The position numbers and the translations under genes were made by a program. Below the pieces are notes generated by a model. It ran no database searches. It saw only the letters and a program-made list of their open reading frames with translations, and was not told where the DNA came from. A DNA stretch of 64,000 nucleotides, from positions 3,271,334-3,335,333 of the forward strand of contig CAKAKS010000060.1 in NCBI GenBank assembly GCA_916700875.1, given 5' to 3'. Source of the stretch: Sebastes aleutianus (taxonomy: Eukaryota > Chordata > Actinopteri > Perciformes > Sebastidae). Below are positions 36,946-48,797 of the stretch, in pieces. The first letter of the stretch is position 1; each line of letters starts with the position of its first letter.

Positions 36946-37535
36946 GGGGCTGTCAATCGATTCAAATATTTAATCGCAAATTAATCACACATTTTTTATC
37001 TGTTCAAAATGTACCTTAAACTGAGATTTGTCAAGTTTTTAATACTCTTATCAACATGGGAGTGGACAAATATTCTTGCTTTATGCAAATGTATGTTTAT
37101 ATTTATTATTGGAAATCACTTAACAACACAAAACAATGACAGATGTTGTCCAGAAACCCTCACAGGTACTGCATTTAGCATAAAACAATATGCTCAAATC
37201 ATAACATGGCAAACTGCAGCCCAACAGACAACAATATCACATTCACATATCTGGAGGTCAGAGGTCAAGGGACCCCCTTTGAAAATGGCCATGCCAGTTT
37301 TACCTAACTAAAATGTTGCGTAAGTTTAAAGCGTTATTTAGCCTTCTTCTGACAAGCCATATGACAGGGTTGGTATGCTACTAATGGATTCTTTAGGTTT
37401 TCTAGTTTAATATGATGCCAGTATCTGTCCTGAGCCCACTACAAACTAAAAGTTGCATTAACATGCTAAAGGAATTAGTGGCGTTAAAACAAATTTGCGT
37501 TAACGCGTCATTATTGCGTTAACTTTGACAGCCCT
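36946..37535 (+). mobile_element. GGGCTGTCAA-end element, copy 3 (intact ends)
   Basis: The ends are GGGGCTGTCAA and TTGACAGCCCT. The 7-base repeat ACTAATA flanks the copy directly at 36939-36945 and 37536-37542. This is the best-preserved of four copies in the window and defines the family's borders. There is no transposase frame in its 590 bases. Confidence 0.82.
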
Positions 37536-37664
37536 ACTAATAACACAATATTATAATAATATAACGCTGACAAGAGCGAACTTGCTGCATTATGAGTGGG
37601 CTATTTCACTTTTGGGGGCCTATATTAAATACATTTTGCTGACATTACTTCTGTACTTTTACTT

Positions 37665-37940
37665 AAGTATCATTTTTAATTCAGGACTTTCACTTGTAAT
37701 TATTTTAACATTGTAAAAGGATCTGACTACTGTTTTTCAGCACTGCACCTGATGCAGTTTAATTTGAAAAAAAACAAAAAACTTGCAACTTGCAAATCAT
37801 TGCTCTTCATCTTGAGTGCATTCTGCAGCTGTCTTCAAAATGGCATCTACCATAATCATTACTGTTTGCTCAGACATATTACACTTACCTGTAGGCCTAC
37901 CTTACCTTTTGAGAAAATTGTAAAAAAAGAAAATTCAAAG
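37665..37940 (+). repeat. Direct duplication, copy 1
   Basis: This is colinear with 38731-38985, sharing ATTGTAAAAGGATCTGACTA, CTGCAGCTGTCTTCAAAATG and GGCCTACCTTACCTTTTGAG. The first third resembles a common AAGTA-rich fish repeat; the rest is not known to me as a repeat. Confidence 0.7.
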
Positions 37941-38569
37941 TGAGACTTTCATGTCTGTTGTATTATAAAGCAGGTTAAAGTGCTATATAAAAACTGTGAA
38001 AGAGAGAAATACGCACAGCCCGTATTCAAAAACTCTGATTGGAAAAAAAGCCGTCAGGATTTCTGTACATTTGTGATGTCACAAATATACAATATTTAGA
38101 CCATTTCACAGTTTCAAACATAAACACTCTAAATGTGTCCCAGTTTATTTCCGGTTGCAGTAGGCTATATGTGAATGACATCAGCTGACAGGAAGTAAAC
38201 ATGAACCCAAACTGTGGCCTAGCAAACGCAGTTCTGTTGCAATTCCATTGGAATGCACTAAAACCAAAGAACGTACTGTATACTGCCAAGAAGTGAAAGT
38301 CAATAGATCGTTCCATTGCAACATCAGCGCCCAGCAGCAAAGCTACGCTTCCACCATTTTGAACTGAAAGCAACTACAGGATGCCGGTAAAACGTCCGCC
38401 TAAAAGTTGCCGTACAAAATTAATACAAAATTCTTTATATTCTATTGCCAAATTCTACCGAAATGACCTGTGTTGAACAATAAAATATTATTGATATAAT
38501 AAGCGTTTTCAGTCCAAAATGGCGGCAAAAAAACACGAGAGTTTTGTCTCTTTGCTTCTATACTCTTTG
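37941..38569. other. Unclassified sequence between duplicates
   Basis: Non-coding; the minus-strand ORF at 38026-38373 is unsupported. It may be part of a degraded MITE. Confidence 0.35.
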
Positions 38570-38730
38570 CTAAAACGGAGCGTTTCAGACAGAGGGTAAA
38601 TATAGGTATATCCAGGCAGACAGTATGAAGAAAACAAAGGCTTTTTTGAACATTACAGCATGTAAACATGTTCTAGTAGAAACACAAAATACAAGTATGA
38701 ACCTGAAAATGAGTATAATATGGGCCCTTT
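38570..38730 (-). mobile_element. MITE end
   Basis: The minus strand starts TTAAAGGGCCCATATTATAC, then TCATTTTCAGGTTCATACTT, a frequent fish MITE terminus. The other end was not placed. It abuts duplicate copy 2. Confidence 0.55.
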
Positions 38731-38985
38731 AAGTACCATTTTGAATTCAGGATTTTCACTTGGTAATGGATTATATTTGCATTGTAAAAGGATCTGACTA
38801 CTTTTTTCAGCACTGCACTGATAAAACTCACAGTTTTCTCAAAGTTTGCAAAGCATCGCTCTTCATTTTGAGGTGATTCTGCAGCTGTCTTCAAAATGAC
38901 ATTTACCAAAAACAATATTATCTGCTCAGAAATATTAAACTCAGGCCTACCTTACCTTTTGAGAAAATCTAAGAAAAGATGAGTT
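38731..38985 (+). repeat. Direct duplication, copy 2
   Basis: This is the second copy of 37665-37940, offset by about 1,050-1,071 bases depending on indels. Confidence 0.7.
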
Positions 38986-38999
38986 AAAAAAAAAAATCG

Positions 39000-41515
39000 T
39001 ATTTGCCGTGGAGGCAAAAGTTAATATTTTTTATTCCAGTGGAATGAAATATACGTTGGCTACTGATCATGTCAACACAACAGTGCTCTTAGTAGGAATG
39101 CACTTTGTACAATAAGAGGTACTTTTCTTATTTGAACATATCAAATAAATATCCCATGGGACTTGTATTGATTTGTTCATTTTTCTTTTCCTTATTGTCC
39201 CCGTGAAACACGTCCCCAAGTGATATTAAAATAAATAATGTCCACACCTTCCTCCCCTAATGGATTTGTCTGGGTGAGCAACAGAATCCCATTTTCTGCT
39301 GCTCTTTATGAAAGAATACTCAGTTCTTTACTTTTATTCTCTCAGAGCACCGAAGCAAACCTGATAAAACTTCTGTGGCTGTGAAAGTGAAATCCAACTG
39401 AGAGCAGACCCCAGAGATGACCTCAATTCCCCTTCAAAATAAAATGTTTTCTTTTCTTTTTTTATTCTAACTTAACGGAGGTCACTGTAGACCAAAGATC
39501 TAATCCCACAGCCCAACAAAAATATCATCTCTTTTTTTGAAAAGACAAACATTGTTGTATTTGCACAACAACACAAACTGCACAATTTAATGTAATCTCT
39601 TTTCAATAGCTCTACAACAAACATCATATGTTTTGTATGACGCTGATGTGTTTCATCTGTATGGTAGTGTAATTTCCATAGTAATGATGTTGGTGCTATC
39701 ATATGGGAGGATGCAGTACTTTATGCTTTATCCTTTATATCTAATTGTATTTCATTTTATTTGCCGTGATTATGTTCGGAGCTTTGTTCAGTCTGGCCCA
39801 CGACTCTCTCAGATGTTTTATGTGAGGCTGTGACAGACAAGGGCTGTATTTGGACATTGCCAAAACTCCAAAGGCATTATTGTTCTGCTTTATTCTCCTC
39901 AAATTTGTTCATTATTATTTTTTTTTAATAAGTTTACTAGCTTTCATGTATTGTTGGAGTCCAATTAATTTTAATTAAAGCACTACGATGAGCTGTTTCA
40001 TCTTTTCTCTCTTTAAACTGTGAGACAAAAGAGAGACAAAAAGCCACATTCTTCTGTTAAATTTGAGACGTTAATATTAAGAAACATTATACAATCCAAT
40101 TAGCCATAAAGACAGCAATCAATGAGTCTGCAACCACATGTCTCTGTTAGACTGTGAGAACAACACTGCTTTGAACTAAATGCCAAATGCTAACGGGCTC
40201 TTAGTAATAAAGCAAACATGCTAATGTTGAGCACGTATAATGTTGGAGTTGTCACATGACAATTTATCGAGCAATCCTGCTTAAAGATGATCAGATTTGA
40301 TGGTGTAATACGATGATGCGGCGATGAGCGGAGAAATCAAATCGCCTGTGATAATGTATCCGGGGAGGACCAGGTCCAATCCATCCTGTCTCAGAGCTCC
40401 TGATGGCGTTTGTGACTGCAGTGCAGAGGCGTTGTGGGAGTTGGGGCGGTGGGGCGCGAGGGGGTGGCGTTGGGCGGGTAGATTCTGCTGGCAGATTCAA
40501 GGGAGATCAGCCCCAAGGCAGAGAAAAGGACTCAACATCGTCAGTCATATAATAATAACCCATTAGCTTTGAGCCTGACTGATTTCGACAGAGATACAGT
40601 AACTCGTTGTCATGGAAATAGCCAGGCTTCAGTTGAGGTAATGGGCCTAAAACAGCATGGATTATCCATCACAGTAACTCGGGGGAAGGGAGAGTTGTTT
40701 GTCGTCTTTGTATCCGTGTTGAGGGAAACGTGTGCTGATTGCTTAGCAAGATATACGCGCTCATATATTCCTCAAAACTAGAAATCATGATTACCTCAGT
40801 TATTGATTGAAAACTCAACTACTCACGGGGTTTCCGTTGCAGACGAGGACAGATGGTGAATTAAAGAGCCCCAAAACAGACACATCCTCATGATTTCATG
40901 TTTTCATGTATCACTGGATGTTTTTTGCTTGATTACATCCTGGAAATAAATCCAGGTGTCTTGCTCTCATCTGTATTTGTCCTGAATGCAATCAGCCCGA
41001 TTGAAAGTCCTCATGCATACAGCAGCAAGATGGATTTCCTCTCATCCTTAACTAAAAGGTTCGTTTAGATGTGGTTTGAAGATCTCCCAGCTATATGTAT
41101 ATATATATATGTCTATAGAAGGCAGGAAGTATAAAGGTCTTACTGGGTGATGGTAATCAACATTCAAAGCTCACTTGTGTTAACTTTACTGAGCAAAGAA
41201 AGACATCTAATATACAAGATAACTTTAGCAATTTATATAGAATTAGTATCTAAATACATGGAGAAATATGTGTGTTTCACTGTTAGTATATTAATATTGG
41301 TTATCATGCAGTTTAGAGCGAGTGAGAATTGATGATTACATTAAGCTAATCAAAGTTATATGGTCTTTCAGTTATTTGGCATAACGTTAGACATTATGCT
41401 AACATTATTAGCTTTATGTCATTGGAGGTGTATTGTGTTATTTATAATAAAAAACCTTCCCAAATGTCATTTAATAATTATATAATCATGATGACAATGA
41501 TGATGTTATCATTAA
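39000..41515. other. Low-repeat intergenic stretch
   Basis: No exon or repeat family was recognised over about 2.5 kb apart from a short TA run at about 41096-41110. The ORFs are chance frames. Confidence 0.4.
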
Positions 41516-41519
41516 CTGT

Positions 41520-41594
41520 CTTTGAGTTAAGTGTCTTTGAGTTTTTAGAAAAGCGCTATATACATAAAATGTATTATTATTATTATTATTATTA
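41520..41594 (+). mobile_element. LINE 3' tail with (TTA)n
   Basis: AAAAGCGCTATATACATAAA is followed by a TATTATTATT run, the usual end of a fish LINE or SINE. Confidence 0.55.
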
Positions 41595-41754
41595 AACAGC
41601 ATTTTGTCAGATCAGATGTTTCCTTATGTAGCCTATTAGCAAGCTAACATTAGTTATCAGTTCAGTTAGCCACGTAAGTAAGTAAGTTAGGGTTAGGGTT
41701 AGTAAAAGTAAAAGTAAGTAAAATTAATTATTAATTTTAAATATTTTTTAAACT

Positions 41755-42170
41755 TAAATTAATTACAAATTATATAGCACCTTTTAAAACACACCATTAC
41801 AAAGTGCTTCACACAAAAGTAAAACATTGAACAATGAGAGAAACCACAGATTAATTACAGAACACAGAACAATCAGACCTATAAAAAGGCTTGCCTATAG
41901 AGATGGGTTTTGAGGCTGCTTAAAGCAATCCAAAGATTCAGCAGCTCTGATAGATTGGGGGAGGCTAAAACAGAAAAGACCCGATCACCTTATGTTTTGC
42001 ACTTGAAGCGGGGGATGGATAAAAGGCAAAGATCTGAGGATTGGAGTGGTCGAGAGGTAGAATAGGGAACAAGGAGATCAGAAATGTAACTGTGGGTGAG
42101 GTCATGCAGTGCCTTATATGTAATTAACAAGATCTTAAGGTATATTCTGAATTTCCCAGGAAACGTAACT
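41755..42170 (-). repeat. Dispersed repeat, retroelement 3' region type
   Basis: It contains TATATAGCACCTTTTAAAAC followed by ATTACAAAGTGCTTCACA, and then GTCATGCAGTGCCTTATATG. This layout is common to a fish retroelement 3' region. The exact family is unknown to me. Confidence 0.5.
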
Positions 42171-42174
42171 TAAT

Positions 42175-43950
42175 GTTACATTCTTTCTCTTCCCGGCTGA
42201 TAAAAAGACCAGGAGTCGCTGGATAAAACACATCAGGTCAGATAACCTTTCATTTCTGTGTGGTCATAGCTGAGTTAGCTAGCTAGCTAGCGTTGGTGAC
42301 GTATATTGTACGAGAGGAGAGACGTAGTTCACTGAGCGGTTTCAAACAAAACTAAATGATACTACGACAAACCTACGACAAACAGAGTTTCTTGACTTGC
42401 AAAATTATGTTTTAAATTGACAAACATCATATGTGTGATTCTTGCAGCATTTCAAACGGGATAAAACAAATATTTATCTCTCTCCGTTGACTACCATTCA
42501 TATTTTTTCTGAAAATAAAGTTCCCATGGTGGTCCACCAGAAGGGGCGTGACTTAGGCTCTCTATAGATTGTGGTTTTAAGTGAAATTGTGAAAATGATT
42601 AAATGCAAAACAAAGTTAAAAAAAACAATTAATATTGAACTGAGAAATCGCCCAGATATTTCTGTACAAAAGAGACTTGAGAAGACACCCGCAAGCAGCG
42701 GCGACACTGGCCACGCGTGAAGCGTAAAATTGGCAAATGAATCGAGGCAGCGACCTCAGTGTTCATGCAAGAGATTTCAGTACTTTTTAATTCAAAGATG
42801 AGACGTCTCTCATTTTACTAATGCTGACATAAATTAATTTGAAATGTTCGGGGTTACGGAGACTGTGGATTTACGAGTAAGTACATCCACCCAAAGGGCA
42901 CTTTGGGACGTTGTATGAGCAGTTGTACCTTATCTCTACACATTTGGCTAATGACCTCCGAGGAACCTCATGGATATTAAAACGTCGCCTGGTTTCACCT
43001 CTTTAAGTTTAATCACGTAGAAGGGGGGGAAAAAACTGAGATAACATCTCACACACAGCAAAGCTTCAGCTGCTGCCAGGCATATAGCACTAAATAAAAA
43101 TCATTCCCACAAAGACTCTCATCTCATACATGATTTATCCGGTAAGGCTGATAGCTACGGTGGTTCAGATATAAAGGATGTGTTGTGCTGATGCCCAGAA
43201 GCCATACATTTCACCCCAAAAATATAAGAATTTAGCTTTTCTGAAGAAAACTATGTAGGACTATTTAAGTTTACTTTACAACAAGCCTTTTGAAAGGCCA
43301 ATATAATAACAGTGAAAGGCTAACACACACACACACAGTAATTCAAGGTTTGCCTAAGTTGTGGTGTGATCTCTGTTGTCTCTACCGATATGCTGAAATA
43401 ATAAAAAGACTATTACTTTGAGTAATAGCTTGAAAACCGCTTTTTCATTTTTGACTTTATCTGACAAAGCAGTACAGTAATGCTTAAAGTTGACCTGCTT
43501 TATCTTCTGTGACAGAAAATGTGCATTAAAGCACGCCCCCGATTCAGTTTCGGAGATGCTCGCAAAAAACAAATACAATATCTCTAATTCGTAAAACAGC
43601 AAACTGCTCTGATGTGCAGCAAAACAAGCCAATTTACTTGTGCTGTAAATTTACTCATTTCCAGCACGAGTTTGTGTGGAACTGACAGTTAGGGCACATT
43701 CCCCAATGTGATTATGCATCCCGAAATATTGGAGCTGTACATGCGCATTGCTGTTTGCAACCACAGAGATTAACATGCGTGACTTTGCCAAATCAAATTG
43801 GCTGGTACAGTGTTCTCATTATTTCCACTGATGACCCACCGAACACACACAGAGAGAGGAAATTAGTGCCAGAGACGGCAGCAAACAGTCAATCAGCAGG
43901 GCCTGCAAATATTGAGCTAACAATAGATTCCCATCATAACTAGATTAATG
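42175..43950. other. No feature recognised
   Basis: Non-coding sequence with an (AC) run at about 43324-43337. No exon was supported. Confidence 0.4.
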
Positions 43951-43959
43951 CATATCTTC

Positions 43960-45950
43960 GATAGAAAATAGCCCCATCTAGTGGAAGATATCCATAAAAT
44001 ATCCTTAAAAATATTAAAAAAAGACAATAACAGGCTACTGTAATGGCTGCTGGTGGTTGTTAATATGCTACTGGATAGGTTTTATCTCCTTTTCAAACTC
44101 TTTCTAATGAGAAAAAGTTGTTGTCATGATTTGGTTGGACACGATATGATATTTGAGATATGATATCATTTTAAAGGGGCACATGAGGAGTCCTACTCAG
44201 CCTGTGAAAACAGTCGTATTAAATGTCTTCTGTGACTCTGGAGGGAGCGTGGGACGTGGGTATTTCCCAGACAGGGGAAGTCTAACGAAGGCTGTGACTG
44301 AGTTGCATTATGGGAAATGTAGGATTTTTTTTCGGAGATTGACACATACTAGGGAGTTAAAGCTGGGATATCTTGACCTCTCCTGCATATATTTTGACCA
44401 TTTTTGTTTAATTAGTCTCTTGTTAGGCTCCCAACTTTGTGGAAGTCGAATACAAAATCACCGGAGGACTTCTTTGTTTTTTTTGTACGGATTAAACAAA
44501 TGAGACATAACATTTTAATTAGGGAGATTTAGAGGTGCTAGTATAGGTGAATACTGTTAACGTTGGAAGGCTGTTCTCATACACCATTCATAGCTATACC
44601 TACGAAAAGAAAATGCAATGTAATTCATATAATATCCATAAAATGGGCTAGCGGTTTCACCCTGTCTCACTCAACACATCCTATATTTACTGTAGAAGAG
44701 AAGTAGTTGTTTAAATATGAAATATAGCCATTACACAGACAAACAGATGTATATATAAGATGTACAAAATGTCAATGGTATACGTTCTGTCATATTACAG
44801 TAGAATAACCTTTTATCTATTTGTTTTGTATTGGTTGTTGTTGTGTGTCTGACCTTTGAATAACAATTAGACCGACCATTTAGAGGTTACATTCAATCTA
44901 ATCATGTCCAGATGGATGGATGGTCTGTTGCCTCGCCTTTTCAGTCAGTACACCGTTTTCTGTTTGCCGGGAGGCACGGCGAGCACTGAGCTGCACCCGT
45001 GGGCTCCGAAAGTCTGACCGGAGCATAAAACCACTGAATCATTCCGTCCTGACCCGTCCTCACCTATACGCCTTTCAGCTCCGTCGCCATCGCTGCTGGC
45101 TGAGCAGAGCTCGGTGAACCTGCACCCGTTTCATTTCTTCTAACACAGCTGAGTCTAATGGGACACAAACCAATACAAAGGATGTCAGAGGGGGAGTAGG
45201 AGGGCAAACAATGGACAGCGAAAAGGAGCGTGCCTTCTGACATGGAAGCAATCACTGTCCACCTCGAGGAAATGCAACCAGCACTGCTGCAAGACAAAGC
45301 CAGGAGTAGTTTCTGACCTCCAAAGGTGGTAGAGCAGTTTGTTGTAGAGTTAGATGTAAGCTGTTAAGTAGTTATACGCAATAATTTGCTCATAGCCCTG
45401 CATTTTAAAATGTTGCATTTCATGTGACATTAAAAAATAATCTGTTTGCATTTTTATATTACTGATTTATACGACACAACAGTATATCCGTTGCAGAAAA
45501 GCTTTTGGATCTGCTGTTCTAAACCCTGTGTGTAGTAAGTCTCTCCTGGGAAAAGTCCTCATAGCACACAGGGAGTGTTGTATTTTACATTTCAGGGTTG
45601 TTCAGAAAAGAAGAAGAAGAAGAAGAAATGGGAGCTTAGAAGTAAAAAAGAAAAACAACAGCACCTACAGAAACACAACCTTCACCGATAGAGACTTAAA
45701 GCGGCTGATAATGCACCAAATGACAATGTGAAAACAATGTGATAGTGTGAAAGCGGTCTCTCGCAGCGACGAAAATACACAGAATTATCACCTGAATCTG
45801 CAGCTCCCCTTGACTTTATGGAGCTTTATGAGTTTCTGCTCATTGTTTAGCTGTTCGGCACCTCAACTTTACTGTTTGATATACTGTCACCGCTCTCGTA
45901 GCATCATTTCAAGCTGCAGCAGGCAGCTCTAAAGACCCACTGTGCACTGC
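43960..45950. other. Mostly unannotated non-coding stretch
   Basis: Segment 44140-44500 begins with TTTAAAGGGGCAC-like sequence and may be a degraded MITE. The remaining ORFs are unsupported. A GAA run lies at about 45609-45627. Confidence 0.35.
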
Positions 45951-45954
45951 CAAC

Positions 45955-46432
45955 ATGTTCTCATCCCAACTCCTCATATATTCTGACGCTTGATCGGCAC
46001 TTTACGGTCGCAGCAAACACGTGCTTAACGTTGTGAATTAAACAAAAACATTTGCTTAGGTTTAGGCAACAAAACCACTTAGTTAGGTTTAGGAAGAAAC
46101 AACATGGGCTTGCAGCTGAGCTTAAAAGTACTACATTTGTAAAGTGAAAAATGAAACTTAACGTTGTGAACACGGGACATGAACGAACAGCTGATTGTAA
46201 TGTGAAAGTGAAACTTGTGTCTCTTTGGCTCTTTAAACTATGTCATCACACTCCCAGCAAACTTTCTTTGAGTGTTTAATATTGCAGCGGAGGGGTTTAA
46301 GTTATAGTTAATTGAAACCTGGTGCGTTTCATACCCCCGCTAAAGAGTGACTTGTGGGTTGCTATCACATGCCGAAGGCCATGACAAAGCCTCGGTATGT
46401 GACGCCCTAAAAAATGAGAACGGGCTGGCCCT
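45955..46432 (-). mobile_element. Dispersed repeat, copy B (fuller)
   Basis: The left end is TTCTCATCCCAACTC and the right end, reversed, is CTCATTTTTTAGGGCGTCAC. The interior ACAACGTTAAGCACGTG-type and CTAAACCTAACTAAGTGG-type phrases (minus strand) match copy A at 100-405. It is probably a non-autonomous DNA transposon. Confidence 0.6.
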
Positions 46433-46439
46433 GCTCTGC

Positions 46440-46600
46440 ACCAAAAGGTTAGTTAGTGACTATAGAACAGCTAAACAACCAGATATTTCCCTCAGGAGTT
46501 GGAAGAGACCAAACAGAGCTTAAAGAGAGTGAATACTGGACTTACATTCACCAGCTGGTCCAAAACACATCTTCAGATGAATGACTATGTTTCTCCATAA
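46440..46600 (-). repeat. Dispersed repeat family G, copy 2
   Basis: ATTTCCCTCAGGAGTTGGAA and CTGGACTTACATTCACCAGC match the copy at 60465-60640 and, reversed, those at 24740 and 57600. Confidence 0.55.
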
Positions 46601-46609
46601 GAGCTGGAT

Positions 46610-47690
46610 AATGTTTGCTAACAAGTTCTGAGAAAATAATTTATCTCAAGACGTCAACTTCAGATCTGAGAAACTGTGATGGGCATTTTTAAACCATTTA
46701 TAGATAAACCTAAAAAAATGAATGGCAGAATAATCAATAGTAAAAAATAATTGCCCACCAGCATTGACCACATCAGATAACTGCATGAGGCCAGTTTGTT
46801 AACTGATTAAGCGCAGGCAGCAGCAGCAGCGTCAGAAACAGCTCTTTGCAATTCTGGAGATAAATATTATTGCTATGGTATTTCAATAATGTGTTATCAG
46901 AGATCTGTGGCACAGATGGTTTTTCCATCACAGAGAACAATAAGTCAATATATAGTTCACACATGAAAATGTCATCAACACTCTTCAACCTGGACTTCAA
47001 AACGAGCCCTCAGTCTTCTGGGTAATCTGCTCATCCTAAGGGAGCGCAGCGTGACCTTTGGCCCCAAAAAAAAGAGGAATTTTTCATCACTTTCGAATCT
47101 CATGATTCCTACGGATTAAATATTGTTTTTGTCATCTCTACAAGACATGTGTTATTTCAGTTAAGTTCAGAATCATCATGTTTTATTCCATATTTGGTGT
47201 CTAACTTGACTGTATAGATCTTTATGGAACCATGAAACAGTTTGGGAAAAGCACATCACAATCTGCTTAAATACAATAAACTATTAACAATCAATAAAAA
47301 TATATTCAAATATATTACAATAGAGTGCATATTTTCCTTTTAAAGAGACTTTCTGACATGTCAGACTCCTTTGCTGATCATAAAATGTGGAATATTGTGG
47401 AACTCTTTTTTCCACGTTTTAGAAAGCTTATTCCACCTCCATGACAAAAGAGAATGAAACTCAAATAAGGCAATCACAGCCAGATTGTTGTGTGCTACAT
47501 AGCAATTTCGACAACCCAGGCAGATAATCGCAGTAACATTTGCACCCGAGCCATACTGTGTCAGAACTAATTGAGTCTGACTAAGAAAATTGCATTGGCC
47601 TCTGGCATCCAAATTGTACAGGATGGAATGATTTCAGAAACAAAACCTATCCACATACATATTCCTCTTTTCCCCCCTCAGCATTTCTTG
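46610..47690. other. Upstream flank of galr1
   Basis: No repeat family or exon was recognised. It includes a CAG run at about 46817-46830. It may hold distal promoter elements. Confidence 0.35.
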
Positions 47691-47699
47691 GGAGGTGGT

Positions 47700-48128
47700 G
47701 GTAGGCTATACGGGCTGCTGACGTGAACGACACAGCCCAGCCCCCCCCCCCGCTATAATGTGACAGGAAAAAGTCCACACGCAAAGAAATCGGCACAGAG
47801 AGTGGATGAGCGCTGGCGGTGCGCAGACGCATCAGGTGCGCTCCAGGACAGAGTCTCCAAGACGCGCAGCGGCAACTCTGCTGCACGCTCTACACAGAAC
47901 TACATAGCTTTTTATTTTTAAACGTATTACTACAGTGAGGTGTAAGAATAAAGTGGGGGATTCAGCGAAAACTTGAGATAAAGGTACAAGAAAGCAAAAT
48001 CTCCAGGAGCGCTCATGGAGACGCACCGGACCACAAACCCGCGCTCTTAAACCATCGCGCACAGACCTCCTGTAGGTCGTTTCTTTTTTGCAACGTTTCA
48101 AGTTCGTCTAAAGGTGAAAAACAGATAA
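47700..48128 (+). promoter_or_regulatory. Probable galr1 promoter and 5' UTR
   Basis: This is a relatively GC- and CpG-rich stretch just upstream of the galr1 start. It contains a CRE-like octamer TGACGTGA at 47719-47726 (one mismatch from TGACGTCA), a C11 run and a weak TATA-like CTATAAT near 47753. Mammalian Galr1 is known to respond to cAMP/CREB signalling, which makes the CRE-like site plausible. No single element is decisive. Confidence 0.45.
48015..48050 (+). promoter_or_regulatory. Upstream ORF in galr1 5' leader
   Basis: An ATG at 48015 opens an 11-codon frame that stops at TAA 48048-48050, 78 bases before the receptor start. It would act on translation only if transcription starts upstream of it. 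The transcription start site cannot be placed from sequence. Confidence 0.45.
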
Positions 48129-48797
48129 ATGATGAACTTGTCGGAGTCAGTTTGGCTCTCGGAGGAGCCGTGGAACCTCAGCAGTGCAGAGGAAGAGGAC
48201 CAGAAACTTTTGTTCGGGATCGGAACGGATAACTTCATCACGCTGCTGGTGTTCGGGCTCATCTTCACGCTCGGTGTGCTGGGTAACTCCATGGTGATCA
48301 CCGTGCTGGCCCGGAGCAAACCGGGCAAACCGAGGAGCACCACCAATATCTTCATCCTCAACCTGAGCATAGCGGACCTGTCCTACCTGCTCTTCTGCAT
48401 CCCCTTCCAGTCCACCATCTACATGATGCCGACCTGGGTCCTGGGCGCATTCATCTGCAAATTCATCCACTATTTCTTCACCGTGTCCATGCTGGTGAGC
48501 ATCTTCACCCTGTCTGCCATGTCCGTGGACCGGTACATTGCCATTGTGCACTCCAGAAAGTCCTCCTCTATCCGGGTGGCGAGGCATGCTCTGATCGGTG
48601 TGATGGTGATCTGGATGCTCTCCCTGGCCATGGCTGCTCCGGTCATGTATTACCAGAACATCTTCCACAGAGGAGAGAATCACACGTTCTGCTGGGAAGT
48701 GTGGCCAGATCAGAACCAGAAGAAGGTCTATGTGGTTTGCACCTTTGTTTTTGGCTATGTGTTGCCTCTGCTGCTGATTTCCTTCTGTTACGCAAAG
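48129..48797 (+). CDS. galr1: galr1 coding exon 1 (N-terminus to TM5)
   Basis: This exon encodes residues 1-223, from MMNLSES to SFCYAK. Two consecutive ATGs open the frame (48129 and 48132), and the first is used here. The open frame runs on to 48824, but the sequence AAG|GTAAGG at 48797/48798 is a strong donor, and the known family sequence continues in the next exon rather than in the read-through (VRKATLID). The break after TM5 matches the exon structure of mammalian GALR1. The exon is GC-rich relative to its surroundings, as is usual for real fish exons. Confidence 0.97.

Noticed and set aside
41686..41702. Telomere-like TTAGGGTTAGGG
   Set aside because: Only two units, within a degenerate GTAAGTA-type repeat; too short to be an interstitial telomere.
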